From: Marinirhabdus sp963793275
Lineage (GTDB): Bacteria; Bacteroidota; Bacteroidia; Flavobacteriales; Flavobacteriaceae
DNA: 64,000 nt
Direction of reading: 5' to 3'
NCBI GenBank assembly: GCA_963793275.1
Contig: CAWBZL010000004.1
Location: 310,001-374,000 of the forward strand
The notes beneath the pieces are model-generated. The model was given only the letters and a program-made list of their open reading frames with translations, did no database searches and was not told the DNA's origin. Positions 1-8,777 of the stretch are shown one piece after another (position 1 is the stretch's first letter; the number at the start of each line of letters is the position of its first letter). The translations under genes were made by a program, and so were the position numbers.

Positions 1-1
1 G

Positions 2-433
2 TTATTACAAGATGAACAACTTATCATGCGCCAAAACCTTAAAGGTGGTTTTGAGAAAGTAAATCCGGTAGTAACCATAGACCAGATCCAGCGTGCACAA
101 GCTGCCGTACGAGAAGTGTATATGGACGAAAAGATCGAAAAATACATCCTCGATATCGTCTTCGCTACCAGAACTCCAGAGAAATATGGTCTTTCGGACC
201 TTAACGGACTCATTAGTTTTGGAGCCTCTCCACGTGGAAGTATCAACTTAGCAATGGCTGCAAAATGTTATGCCTTTATTCGCCGTAGAGGGTACGTAAT
301 TCCTGAAGATGTTCGTGCTGTGGTAGAAGACGTCCTGCGTCACCGTATTGGCATTACCTACGAAGCCGAAGCGGAAAATATAACTTCCGAAGATATCATT
401 CAGAAAATTGTGAATGTAATTGAAGTCCCTTAG
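2..433 (+). CDS. moxR: MoxR-family AAA ATPase, C-terminal part (cut by window edge)
   Basis: The frame is open from base 2, so this is the last 143 codons of a gene that starts upstream. A Met codon at 26 is internal. The segment corresponds to the end of the AAA core and the helical lid of MoxR ATPases: the stretch YMDEKIEKYILDIVFATR and the later SFGASPRGSINLAMAAK are hallmarks of the family's C-terminal lid. The Walker A and B motifs lie outside the window. MoxR proteins are cytoplasmic ATPases thought to act as chaperones for VWA-domain partners. Here the gene heads a moxR-DUF58-bat series, the usual Bacteroidota order, so its likely clients are the BatA/BatB VWA proteins. Identification is secure; the client assignment is inference. 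Confidence 0.93.
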   Translation, partial: LLQDEQLIMRQNLKGGFEKVNPVVTIDQIQRAQAAVREVYMDEKIEKYILDIVFATRTPEKYGLSDLNGLISFGASPRGSINLAMAAKCYAFIRRRGYVIPEDVRAVVEDVLRHRIGITYEAEAENITSEDIIQKIVNVIEVP

Positions 434-457
434 GGATTTTAGATTGTAGCATTACAT

Positions 458-480
458 TGTACGATGAAATAAATCGTACA
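458..480. repeat. Inverted repeat in ACGA-rich spacer
   Basis: TGTACGAT (458-465) is followed seven bases later by its exact complement ATCGTACA (473-480), giving an 8-bp stem in the moxR-DUF58 spacer. The flanks hold further degenerate ATCGTA/TACGA units up to about 500. The next spacer (1380-1410) has similar ACGA-rich sequence. No T-run follows, so this is not a classical terminator. It may be an RNA-processing hairpin or a decayed intergenic repeat. Confidence 0.45.
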
Positions 481-508
481 TCGAATATCGTATATCTTAA
501 ATCAAAAA

Positions 509-1372
509 ATGGATACCAAGGAACTCTTAAAAAAAGTACGAAAGATCGAAATCAAAACGCGTCGTTTAAGCGACCACGTTTTCGGTGGCGAGTATCATAG
601 TACATTTAAGGGTCGTGGGATGACGTTTTCTGAAGTGCGCCAATATCAATTTGGTGACGATGTGCGGAATATAGACTGGAACGTAACCGCTCGTTATAAC
701 GAACCATTTGTGAAAGTTTTCGAAGAAGAACGTGAGTTAACACTTATGTTGATGGCCGATATTTCGGGCTCAGAATTCTTTGGAACCGATAACCAGTTTA
801 AAAATGAAATTATAACTGAAGTTGCTGCAACCCTGGCATTTTCAGCAATGCAAAACAACGATAAAACGGGGTTAATACTTTTTTCGGACGAAATCGAACT
901 TTTTATTCCGCCGAAAAAGGGAAAAAGTCACGTACTTAGAATTATTAGAGAGTTACTGGAATTTAAGCCAAAGAGTAAAAAAACGGATCTAAGCCAGGCT
1001 TTAAAATATTTAACCAACGTAATGAAGAAAAAAGCCATTGTTTTTGTGCTTTCAGATTTTATTACAGATGGGTACAAAGATTCGCTTAAAATTGTTTCCG
1101 GCAAGCACGATGTTACAGGAATTAGAGTATACGATCGTCGTGAAGAAGAAATGCCCAACTTGGGAATGGTGCAAATGGAGGATGAAGAAACCGGTGAGTT
1201 ACTGCTTGTAAATACAGGTTCTAAAGGGGTTAGAAGTAATTACCACAACTATTACAGAGAACGGGTAGACTATTTTCAGGAGTCGTTCACTAAAAGTGGA
1301 GCCGGAGCGATTAGCTGCCGGGTAGATGAGAGCTATGTAAAAAAGCTATTAGGTTATTTTAAAAAACGCTAA
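509..1372 (+). CDS. DUF58 domain-containing protein of the Bat operon
   Basis: A 287-residue cytoplasmic protein of the DUF58 family, which has a VWA-like fold. The family signature is visible near residues 52-62 (DDVRNIDWNVTAR). A DISGS motif close to residue 89, in MADISGSEF, resembles the metal-ion-dependent adhesion site DxSxS of VWA domains. No signal peptide or membrane span is seen. DUF58 proteins sit almost invariably beside MoxR ATPases and are presumed partners or substrates. The gene lies 75 bases after moxR and before the BatD-like gene, all on the plus strand. The length is normal for the short DUF58 class in Flavobacteriia. Molecular function is not established. Confidence 0.93.
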   Translation: MDTKELLKKVRKIEIKTRRLSDHVFGGEYHSTFKGRGMTFSEVRQYQFGDDVRNIDWNVTARYNEPFVKVFEEERELTLMLMADISGSEFFGTDNQFKNEIITEVAATLAFSAMQNNDKTGLILFSDEIELFIPPKKGKSHVLRIIRELLEFKPKSKKTDLSQALKYLTNVMKKKAIVFVLSDFITDGYKDSLKIVSGKHDVTGIRVYDRREEEMPNLGMVQMEDEETGELLLVNTGSKGVRSNYHNYYRERVDYFQESFTKSGAGAISCRVDESYVKKLLGYFKKR

Positions 1373-1451
1373 AAAGAGGTACGATTTACGAATGACGAAA
1401 AACGAAGGAAAAAAAAGTAATGAGAATATACTAAACCAGGTTGCTGAGTGC

Positions 1452-1487
1452 CTTAGTATTTGCTTGCCGGCGCAAGAAAATACTAAG
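1452..1487. repeat. Strong palindrome / hairpin before the BatD-like gene
   Basis: Bases 1452-1487 form a nearly perfect 36-base inverted repeat: 10 paired bases from each end, one G-A mismatch, five more pairs, then a small CGGC-containing loop. It begins CTTAGTATTT and ends AAATACTAAG. The outer pair extends by C1451-G1488. It lies directly before a GTG codon at 1488 that would start the signal peptide of the next protein, and it is followed by no T-run. It could be a REP-like element or an RNA hairpin controlling translation or stability between cistrons. Confidence 0.6.
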
Positions 1488-3113
1488 GTGTACCGAAGCA
1501 TCTTTGTTCTCTGTTCTTTATTATTAGTTCTTTTTAACTCAACCGTAAACGCCCAGGTAACTTCGTCAATCGACACCACCCAAATCCGTATTGGTGAAGA
1601 GATTAAATACAGTGTATTTGTAGAAGCAGACACCACAGATTTAGTAGTTTTTCCCGAAGGACAAACGTTTTTGCCTTTAGAAGTAATTGAAAGTTATAAA
1701 GTAGATACTACTTTCGAGGCCAGAAAAATGCGCCTGATCAAAAAATACGGGTTAACGCAGTTTGATTCTGGGAAGTATACTATTCCGTCACAGCGTGTTG
1801 TGATAAACCAGAAACTTTTCAACTTAGATTCTATGAGGGTTGAGGTGCGCGATGTTGCTGTGGACACGACCAAACAGAAAATGTTCGAGATTAAGCCTGC
1901 TGTGGAAGTAGACAGACCACCATTCGATTTTTGGAAATGGCTACCGTGGATTGTTGGTTTCCTCCTTCTTGGTGCAATTGTCGCTTACATGTTTTTCCGA
2001 AGAAAAAAGATTCGGGATGCTAAAGAAGAACAATTACCTCCCTATGAAGAGGCGTTAGTTGCCTTGCAGACCCTGGACACTACTACCTTGCTGAAGGAAA
2101 ACAAAAGCAAGGAATATTACTCGCTGCTAACCGAAATTGTAAAGCGTTATTTAGACCGCGAAGTTGACGAAACTGCTCTGGAAAGTACCTCAGATGAGTT
2201 AATTGCCAGATTACAACTACTGAAAGACGGAGGAAATTTCGATTTTGATGTTGAAGACATTAAACAATTAGACGGGATTTTAAAACGAGCCGATTTGGTA
2301 AAATTTGCCAAAATGCAGCAAGCTGAAGAACAGGCAAAAGCAGATCGTGCCGCCGTAGAAGAAATTATCAACCACACCCACGAAGCTATCCCTGAACCAA
2401 CCGAAGAAGAACTGCTGGAAAACGAATTATATCTGGAACAGCAGCGTAAGAAGAAACAACGTAGAAAATATATCTATGCAGGCGCAGGAGTTTTGGCAGC
2501 CATTATTTTAGGAGGAGTTCTCTACGGAAGTATTAAAGGTTTTGACACTTTAAAAGATGACCTTTTAGGAAACGAATACCGTGATCTGGCTGAAGGACGT
2601 TGGTACAAAAGTGAATACGGAAGCCCGGAAGTAATTCTGGAAACCCCGGAAATCCTGGTTCGGACAGATATTGATATTCCGGATGGAGAAAATATAGCTG
2701 TAAGTAGCGCCAATGTTTTTAGCGCAGGAAGTTTAACCGATCCTTTGTATGTTTTGGTAAGTACAACCCAAACCAAAAACGCTCAGGAAGAAGTAAACCT
2801 GGACCCGTTAATGGACGCAGCACTAACCGAATTAGAAAAACGCGGTGCTTTAAATATGATCGTTAAACGCGAAGAATTTTCAACCGAGAAGGGTATTTCA
2901 GGATTGAAAGCGTACGGGCAATTCAATGTTTCGGTAGGAAATAATAAAGTATTGAAAGACCAGAGCTATTACGAGTTGTTGCTTTTTGCACAACAAAACG
3001 GGGTGCAAACAGTGCTGGTGGTATATCAAAATGATGGTCGTTTTTCAGTAGGAATTAAGGATAGGATCATCAATTCAGTAGAGCTGGAAATACAAGAAAC
3101 CAAAAACAACTAA
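1488..3113 (+). CDS. BatD-like membrane protein of the Bat operon
   Basis: The frame is open from an ATG at 1392, but residues 1-32 of that version are encoded by ACGA-rich spacer and a 36-base palindrome. The GTG at 1488 starts cleanly at a signal peptide (IFVLCSLLLVLF, cleavage after VNAQ), so I prefer it (541 residues). The periplasmic N-terminal domain (TSSIDTTQIRIGEEIKYSV) resembles the Ig-like domain of BatD. One membrane span follows (WLPWIVGFLLLGAIVAYMFF), then a charged, probably cytoplasmic stretch rich in Glu/Lys. A second span (YAGAGVLAAIILGGVLYG) precedes a C-terminal domain of about 200 residues that I do not recognise. The stop codon overlaps the batA start (taATG). Role inferred from the operon: membrane scaffold in the Bat aerotolerance complex. 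Confidence 0.8.
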   Translation: MYRSIFVLCSLLLVLFNSTVNAQVTSSIDTTQIRIGEEIKYSVFVEADTTDLVVFPEGQTFLPLEVIESYKVDTTFEARKMRLIKKYGLTQFDSGKYTIPSQRVVINQKLFNLDSMRVEVRDVAVDTTKQKMFEIKPAVEVDRPPFDFWKWLPWIVGFLLLGAIVAYMFFRRKKIRDAKEEQLPPYEEALVALQTLDTTTLLKENKSKEYYSLLTEIVKRYLDREVDETALESTSDELIARLQLLKDGGNFDFDVEDIKQLDGILKRADLVKFAKMQQAEEQAKADRAAVEEIINHTHEAIPEPTEEELLENELYLEQQRKKKQRRKYIYAGAGVLAAIILGGVLYGSIKGFDTLKDDLLGNEYRDLAEGRWYKSEYGSPEVILETPEILVRTDIDIPDGENIAVSSANVFSAGSLTDPLYVLVSTTQTKNAQEEVNLDPLMDAALTELEKRGALNMIVKREEFSTEKGISGLKAYGQFNVSVGNNKVLKDQSYYELLLFAQQNGVQTVLVVYQNDGRFSVGIKDRIINSVELEIQETKNN

Positions 3114-4115
3114 TGCAACAGTTTGAATACGTACATCCGCAATTATTTTGGCTGCTTTTGCTTTTGCCACTGCTGGTACTTTGGTATTTATGGAAACGAA
3201 AGCAACAAACCGCTGCTTTAAAAATTTCCAGTATTAAAGGATTTCAAACCGGTAAAAACTGGCTTGCAAAAGTACGTCCTTTATTATTTGTACTACGTTT
3301 GGTGGCATTGGCGGCTATTATTGTGGCCATGGCACGGACCAAGAACTGTGGACGAAAGTACCAAAATTAAAACTACTAAAGGAATAGATATTGTAATAGC
3401 AGTAGATGTTTCGGCAAGTATGCTGGCGCGCGATTTAAAACCAAATCGTCTAGAGGCTTTAAAATTAGTAGGGGCAAGATTTATAAATAATCGTCCTAAC
3501 GACAGGATTGGCTTGGTAGAATATGCAGGAGAAAGCTATACCAAAACTCCGTTAACGAGTGATAAAAGTATTGTTCTTTCCGCATTAAATACCATAGAGT
3601 ACAATACCATTATTGAAGGTGGAACGGCTATAGGAATGGGCTTAGCAACTGCTGTAAACAGGCTAAAAGAAAGCGTAGCAAAGAGTAAAATCATCATTTT
3701 AATGACAGACGGTGAAAACAACAGCGGCTTTATAGATCCAAAAATTGCAAGTGAGCTCGCGGTAGAATTTGGTATAAAAGTGTACACTATTGGATTAGGA
3801 ACCAAGGGAATGGCATTAAGTCCCATTGGGTTAAGACCAGACAATAGCTTTCAATATGGGATGCAACAAGTTAATATAGATGAAGAATTATTGAAGGAAA
3901 TTGCAACTGTAACCGATGGACAATATTTTAGAGCCACCAGTACCACCAAGCTTAACGAGATTTACGATGAAATTAATAAGCTGGAAAAAACAGACATTGA
4001 AGAATTAAAATATAAAAGTTACGACGAGAAATACCGCCCATTGGTTATTCTGGCGCTTATTTTATTAGGGCTGGAATGGCTGTTGCGATATACGGTTTTT
4101 AGAAGTTTTGTATAA
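3113..4115 (+). pseudogene. batA: batA, VWA-domain membrane protein, frameshifted
   Basis: The first frame (3113-3370) encodes a BatA N-terminus with two hydrophobic spans and runs as far as IVAMAR, then turns into unrelated residues and stops. The second frame (continuing to 4115) picks up precisely with PRTVDESTKIKTTKGIDIV. Joining them at about 3336-3338 (CGGA, one base too many) restores a normal BatA of about 333 residues: two N-terminal spans, a VWA domain with MIDAS motif DVSAS and TDGEN, and a C-terminal span. BatA is an inner-membrane VWA protein linked to oxygen tolerance and envelope function. The excess G is the only lesion, with the rest well conserved, so this is a recent mutation or a sequence error rather than an old pseudogene. 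Confidence 0.85.
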
Positions 4116-4116
4116 A

Positions 4117-4171
4117 GCTCCCTAAACCCAGAAGGGGATGGCAAAACTTCTCTTGCCTGGTATTAGGGAGT
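4117..4171. repeat. Structured batA-batB spacer with nested stem
   Basis: CTCCCTAA (4118-4125) pairs with TTAGGGAG (4163-4170). Inside this, ACC pairs with GGT after one bulged base, and AGAAG (4130-4134) pairs with CTTCT (4147-4151). The spacer therefore folds into a three-tier hairpin directly after the batA stop. No T-run follows, so a processing or stability element, or a REP-like unit, is more likely than a terminator inside the operon. Confidence 0.45.
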
Positions 4172-4255
4172 GGGTCAAGCTAAATGTAGATTGAATTGAT
4201 TTAAAATAAGAATAGTAATAGACAACAAAATTTGCGTCAGCAAATTAATAACAAT

Positions 4256-5296
4256 ATGTATCAACTAGAACAACCCATATATTTTTACCTGCTGCTCGCA
4301 ATCCCTGTGATCGTGTTGTTGTTTATGGGCGTGCTTATCTGGAAGCGACAAGCCCAAAAGAAATTTGCAGATACAGACTTACTGAAACGACTTAGCCCAA
4401 ATAGATCAGTTTTTAAGCCGGTTTTAAAGGTTTTTGTCTTCTGTTTGGCTATTGCTTGTTTAACAATTGGATTGGTGAATGTAAAGATTGGAACCAAAAT
4501 CGAAGACGTTAAACGTGAAGGAGTAGATGTAGTATTTGCGCTGGATGTTTCCAAAAGCATGCTGGCGGAAGATATTGCGCCTAATCGTATCGAAAAATCC
4601 AAACAACTTATCACGCAGATTTTAAACAGTTTAGGCGGCGATAGAGTTGGAATTATTGGGTATGCAGGAAGCGCCTTTCCGCAGGTGCCAATTACAACCG
4701 ATTTCTCCTCGGCGAAATTGTTTCTTAATGACATGAATACCGATATGGTTTCCAGCCAGGGAACTGCTATGAATGAAGCGATTGCCATGGCTAAGACCTA
4801 TTATAACGACGAAGAACAAACCAACCGCATCCTCTTTATTATTAGTGACGGTGAAGACCACGAAGGAAATATTGAAAATATTGCCGAAGAAGCCGCTGCG
4901 TTAGGAATAAGAATTTACACCATTGGCGTAGGCACCTTAAAAGGAGGGCCTATCCCCATAAAACGTAACGGTATTTTACAGTATTATAAAAGAGACCAGA
5001 ATAACGAGCAGGTAATTACCCGTCTGGGTGAAGAAACTCTAAAGCAAATTGCAGAAGAAGGAAACGGTGCCTATATCCCCGGAAATAATACTAAGGAAGT
5101 GGTTGAAAGTGTAACGGCTATTTTAAGCGGAATGGACAAAAAGACATTCGATTCTAAGCAATTTACAGATTTTAAGGATCAATTTCAGTGGTTTTTGGCT
5201 GGGGCATTGTTTTTGTTAGTATTAGATATATTATTGCTGGAGCGCAAAACTGCCTGGCTCAAAAAATTGAACTTGTTTAATGAAGCTGAAAAATAA
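4256..5296 (+). CDS. batB: BatB, VWA-domain membrane protein
   Basis: 346 residues from the ATG at 4256; a TTG at 4232 in the same frame would only add eight polar residues. Two N-terminal spans (YLLLAIPVIVLLFMGVLIW and VFVFCLAIACLTIGLV) are followed by a VWA domain with the MIDAS motif in ALDVSKSMLAED, SQGTAM and ISDGEDHEG. A C-terminal span (WFLAGALFLLVLDILLLE) ends the protein. It is a paralogue of BatA and intact. The two are expected to form an inner-membrane complex with MoxR as cytoplasmic ATPase. It is separated from batA by 140 bases that hold a structured element, and batC starts one base after its stop. Confidence 0.93.
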   Translation: MYQLEQPIYFYLLLAIPVIVLLFMGVLIWKRQAQKKFADTDLLKRLSPNRSVFKPVLKVFVFCLAIACLTIGLVNVKIGTKIEDVKREGVDVVFALDVSKSMLAEDIAPNRIEKSKQLITQILNSLGGDRVGIIGYAGSAFPQVPITTDFSSAKLFLNDMNTDMVSSQGTAMNEAIAMAKTYYNDEEQTNRILFIISDGEDHEGNIENIAEEAAALGIRIYTIGVGTLKGGPIPIKRNGILQYYKRDQNNEQVITRLGEETLKQIAEEGNGAYIPGNNTKEVVESVTAILSGMDKKTFDSKQFTDFKDQFQWFLAGALFLLVLDILLLERKTAWLKKLNLFNEAEK

Positions 5297-5297
5297 G

Positions 5298-6188
5298 ATG
5301 ATGAAGACACACAAAAAACTTTTAGGAATACTTTTAATTACTTTACTCGGCCTATTTTCTTCGGAAATTTCTGCACAGGAAAAAGATGATAATGATGTAA
5401 AGAAAGAACAGAAGCAACTCATTCGGGAAACGAAGGAACTTGTTAGCGATGCCAGTTTAGCACTTTCCGATGATAATTTTATTGAAGGTGAAGCAGACTA
5501 TAGAAAAGCCATAGCCATTAATCCAAAAAGCGAAACAGCAAAATACAATCTGGGTAACGCCTATTACAACAAAAAGAAAAATGACGAAGCAATGAGTCGT
5601 TTTCAGCAAGCGGCAGATGTGGCTACTTCCAAAAGCGATAAGCATGGGGCATATCATAATCTCGGGAATACGTATATGAATGCCGAGAAATATCAGGATG
5701 CTGTAGATGCATACAAAAATGCTTTGCGTAACAACCCTAATGACGACGAAACCCGGTATAATCTTGCTTTAGCTAAGGATATGTTGGAGAAAAATCCGCC
5801 AAAAGGAGGCGAAGGAGATAATAAGGACCAGGATAAGAATCAGGATAAAAACGATAAGAACGAAGACCAGCAGGATAAAAAAGACGAAGAAGGTAAAGAT
5901 AAAGAAGGGAACGAGGGCGACGAAAAAGAAGACAAAGACAAGGGTGACGATAAAGATGATGAAAAGAAGGGCGATAATGAAGAAGATAAGGGCAAGCCGG
6001 ATCAACCCAATGAAGGAGAAAAAGATAAAAGCGACCAACAACAACAGCAACCACAGCCCGGACAAATGTCTCCGCAACAAATAAAAAACCTGCTGGAAGC
6101 GATGAATAATGAAGAACAAAAGGTTCAGGAAAAAATTAATGCGAAGAAGCAAAAAGGAGCCAAAGTAAAATCTGAAAAGGATTGGTAA
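5298..6188 (+). CDS. batC: BatC, TPR lipoprotein-like or periplasmic protein
   Basis: Start chosen at 5298, one base after the batB stop; an upstream in-frame ATG at 5280 would overlap batB, and 5301 is equally possible. A signal peptide (LLGILLITLLGLFSSEISAQ) is followed by three TPR units at roughly residues 45-165 (for example YNLGNAYYNKKKNDEAMSRF). A long low-complexity segment of Lys, Asp, Glu and Gln follows at about residues 170-265. The C-terminal end is helical (QIKNLLEAMNNEEQKVQEK). BatC is thought to work with BatB as a periplasmic TPR partner. The charged tract gives large mirror open frames on the minus strand that are not genes. The stop overlaps the next start by one base. Confidence 0.9.
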   Translation: MMKTHKKLLGILLITLLGLFSSEISAQEKDDNDVKKEQKQLIRETKELVSDASLALSDDNFIEGEADYRKAIAINPKSETAKYNLGNAYYNKKKNDEAMSRFQQAADVATSKSDKHGAYHNLGNTYMNAEKYQDAVDAYKNALRNNPNDDETRYNLALAKDMLEKNPPKGGEGDNKDQDKNQDKNDKNEDQQDKKDEEGKDKEGNEGDEKEDKDKGDDKDDEKKGDNEEDKGKPDQPNEGEKDKSDQQQQQPQPGQMSPQQIKNLLEAMNNEEQKVQEKINAKKQKGAKVKSEKDW

Positions 6189-7957
6189 TGAAAACAATTC
6201 ATTTTTTATTCATGATATGTTTTGTGCTGGTAAGTAGCATTGCCGGTGCACAAGTGACTTTTGAGGCGAAAGTGAGTAAAAATAAGTTAGGACTTAACGA
6301 ACGCCTGCGCGTAGACTTTGTGATGAACCAGGATGGCGATAATTTTAATCCGCCAAATTTTGATGGTTTCCGTGTGGTGGGTGGTCCCAATCAGGCTATC
6401 AGTAATTCGTATTTTAACGGTAAACGTTCGTACTCCAAAACCTATTCTTACTTCCTGTCCCCACTTAAAAAGGGAAATGCTACCATCGGTGAAGCTACGA
6501 TAGAAATTGAAGGAAAAACCTATAAAACTTCAGCCATCACTGTAAACATTGGTAATGAAGTTAAAATTTCAAAAGATGGTAGTAATGCAGAATACCTCGC
6601 CGAAGAAAACGTCCATCTCGTAGCTGAAATTTCCAATACTACCCCATATTTAAGCGAAGCCATTACGGTAACCTATAAATTGTACGTTTCTCATGATGTA
6701 GGAATTACCAGCAATTGGCGCGAAGTAAGCTCTCCTAAGTATGCCGATTTTTGGAGCCAGAATATCAACAATCAGGGTAATTATAAAACCTACAACGGAA
6801 AATATAAAGGGGAAGATTATCGCTATGTAATTTTAAGATCTACCGTTCTATATCCACAAAAAACAGGTGAGTTAGACATTGAACCTTTAACGCTGGATAT
6901 TCCCATAGACGTGCGTAGCAACAAGCGTGATATGTTTGGAAGACAACGTATGGTGCGGGTTAATAAAACAGTTTCGGCAGGTGGAAGAACTATAGATGTG
7001 AAGCCTTTACCTTTGGAAGGTAAGCCGGACGATTTTACGGGTGCCGTAGGAGATTTTCAGTTTCAGGTAAAGACCAATAAAAGTACGTTGGATGCTAACG
7101 AGTCTTTAGAACTTACTACGAAAATTTCAGGAAAAGGAAATTTAAAATTATTCGATTTACCAAGTTTGAAGTTGCCAAGTGCTTTGGAAGTATATACACC
7201 AGAACGAGATAACCAGGTTACTGTACAATTGGACGGTATGCGAGGAAATATAGCCGAAACATATACTATAGTGCCACAGTTTAAGGGAAATTATCCTGTG
7301 CGTCCTATTACATTCTCGTACTTTAATCCAAAGACAGAACGGTATGAAACATTGTCCAGTGACGAGCTGGTTATTAATGTTGAAAATGGTCCCGTAGCTA
7401 CTACGAAAACTGAGGACAATACTATAATAGATGAAAGTGATACTCTGGACGACGCCCAGTTTAAGTTTATAAAACTAGATGCCAATTTAACCCCAATTGC
7501 CACCACACCTTTTTTTAAATCTACGTTGTTCTGGTCGTTATTGGGTGGGCCTATGTTGCTCATTCCATTATTTATAGTTGCCGGGAGGAAGCGTAGAGAA
7601 CGACTGGCAGATGTGGAAGGAAGCAGACTTCGGAAAGCAAACAGACTTGCAAAGAAATATTTAAGCGAAGCCAGAAAAAACATGAACGATCGCGTAGTTT
7701 TCTATGAATCTCTGGAACGTGCTTTTCATAATTATTTAAAAGCAAAATTGAGTATTGAGACGAGCGACTTCAGCAAAGAAAAAATTTCAACCTTATTAAT
7801 TGAAAAGCAGGTGGAGCAGGATGTTGTTCAGGAATTTATCCAACTCCTTAAAAGCTGTGAATATGCGCGATATACACCAACAAGCCAGGTAGCAATGCGG
7901 CAGGATTATGAAAAAGCAGCGCACATTATTTCAACCATTGATAAACAAATTCAGTAA
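6188..7957 (+). CDS. batD: BatD, oxygen-tolerance membrane protein
   Basis: 589 residues from ATG 6188, which overlaps the batC stop (taATG). A signal peptide (FLFMICFVLVSSIAGAQ) precedes a long periplasmic region of beta-rich repeats typical of the BatD family (start VTFEAKVSKNKLGLNERLRV; later GNATIGEATIEIEGKTYKT). A membrane span near residue 455 (LFWSLLGGPMLLIPLFIVA) leads to a basic cytoplasmic tail of about 130 residues. BatD is part of the Bacteroides aerotolerance system; it probably presents an extracytoplasmic sensor or scaffold to BatA/BatB. The gene is complete and in the expected position between batC and batE. Confidence 0.93.
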   Translation: MKTIHFLFMICFVLVSSIAGAQVTFEAKVSKNKLGLNERLRVDFVMNQDGDNFNPPNFDGFRVVGGPNQAISNSYFNGKRSYSKTYSYFLSPLKKGNATIGEATIEIEGKTYKTSAITVNIGNEVKISKDGSNAEYLAEENVHLVAEISNTTPYLSEAITVTYKLYVSHDVGITSNWREVSSPKYADFWSQNINNQGNYKTYNGKYKGEDYRYVILRSTVLYPQKTGELDIEPLTLDIPIDVRSNKRDMFGRQRMVRVNKTVSAGGRTIDVKPLPLEGKPDDFTGAVGDFQFQVKTNKSTLDANESLELTTKISGKGNLKLFDLPSLKLPSALEVYTPERDNQVTVQLDGMRGNIAETYTIVPQFKGNYPVRPITFSYFNPKTERYETLSSDELVINVENGPVATTKTEDNTIIDESDTLDDAQFKFIKLDANLTPIATTPFFKSTLFWSLLGGPMLLIPLFIVAGRKRRERLADVEGSRLRKANRLAKKYLSEARKNMNDRVVFYESLERAFHNYLKAKLSIETSDFSKEKISTLLIEKQVEQDVVQEFIQLLKSCEYARYTPTSQVAMRQDYEKAAHIISTIDKQIQ

Positions 7958-7958
7958 G

Positions 7959-8708
7959 ATGAAAAAGATATTTTTTATACTATTGGTTTTAGTTTCGGGG
8001 TTGGTTTGGTCGCAAAACAACGCACTTTTCAATCAGGGGAAAGAACATTATAAAAATGGGAAGTTTCAGGAAGCTATTAATTCTTGGGAGAAATTGCTGG
8101 ATAACGGGAAGCATTCGGCATCTTTATATTTCAACTTAGGAAATGCTAGTTATAAGTTGAATAAAGTAGCGCCCAGTATTTATTATTACGAGAAAGCCTT
8201 GCAGCTGGCTCCTGCAGATGCAGCCATAAAAACCAACTTAAAATTTGCTGAAAACGCCAGGATTGATGCCATTGAGCCACTTCCTAGAAGTATTTTTAAA
8301 CGATGGTACGAGCAGTTGGCTGGTGTGTTAACCTATGATGGATGGGCGATTACAGCAGTTGCAGGTGCGGTGTTATTTGTGCTGCTATTTTTAAGTTATT
8401 GGTTTGCTGCAACAGAAGTGAAAAAGCGTTTGTTTTTTATTACTTCTATTGTTTCAGTAGTTGTGTTATTTGTTGGGCTGGTGATGGCTTACCAAACGTA
8501 CGGCGATGTTTTAAAAGATCGCCCGGCTATTGTGTTTTCAGAAAGTACAGAAGCAAAAAACGAACCCAATATGGGAGGTGAAACCATTTTTGTATTGCAC
8601 GAAGGCACTAAAGTGCAGGTTACTGCAATCGAAGATAATTGGTTACGGGTTTTGCTCGCCAATGGAAAAGATGGTTGGATTCCTGAAAGTGATGTGAAAA
8701 GACTTTAA
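7959..8708 (+). CDS. batE: BatE, TPR and SH3-like membrane protein
   Basis: 249 residues from ATG 7959, one base after the batD stop; an upstream in-frame ATG at 7908 lies inside batD and is rejected. The order is a signal peptide (IFFILLVLVSGLVWSQ), TPR units (ALFNQGKEHYKNGKFQEAIN, YFNLGNASYKLNKVAPSIYY), and two spans around residues 130-185 (AITAVAGAVLFVLLFLSYWF; FFITSIVSVVVLFVGLVMAY). It ends in a C-terminal SH3-like domain (VLHEGTKVQVTAIEDNWLRV, DGWIPESDVKRL). This is the usual BatE architecture and closes the operon. No T-rich terminator is visible after it. Confidence 0.92.
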   Translation: MKKIFFILLVLVSGLVWSQNNALFNQGKEHYKNGKFQEAINSWEKLLDNGKHSASLYFNLGNASYKLNKVAPSIYYYEKALQLAPADAAIKTNLKFAENARIDAIEPLPRSIFKRWYEQLAGVLTYDGWAITAVAGAVLFVLLFLSYWFAATEVKKRLFFITSIVSVVVLFVGLVMAYQTYGDVLKDRPAIVFSESTEAKNEPNMGGETIFVLHEGTKVQVTAIEDNWLRVLLANGKDGWIPESDVKRL

Positions 8709-8747
8709 AATTGTTATTTATTTAACAAGGTTATTGTTTTCATGTAG

Positions 8748-8755
8748 TATTTTTG
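8748..8755 (+). promoter_or_regulatory. Candidate -7 box (TATTTTTG)
   Basis: TATTTTTG at 8748-8755 fits the Bacteroidota -7 consensus TAnnTTTG and lies about 22 bases before the TTG start at 8778. No TTG -33 element is seen at the normal distance, so this is a weak call. Confidence 0.3.
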
Positions 8756-8777
8756 CTTCTTACTAATAACTAAAGTA

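Noticed and set aside
3330..3360. Programmed +1 frameshift in batA
   Set aside because: No slippery sequence, rare-codon pause or adjacent stem; a single-base indel is simpler.
4285..4788. 167-residue minus-strand open frame opposite batB
   Set aside because: Fully within a well-supported gene and composed of the expected antisense residues; no domain seen.
5769..6197. 142-residue minus-strand open frame opposite batC
   Set aside because: It is the mirror of the Lys/Asp/Glu repeat tract of BatC (long runs of Leu, Phe and Ile) and has no independent start signal or homology.
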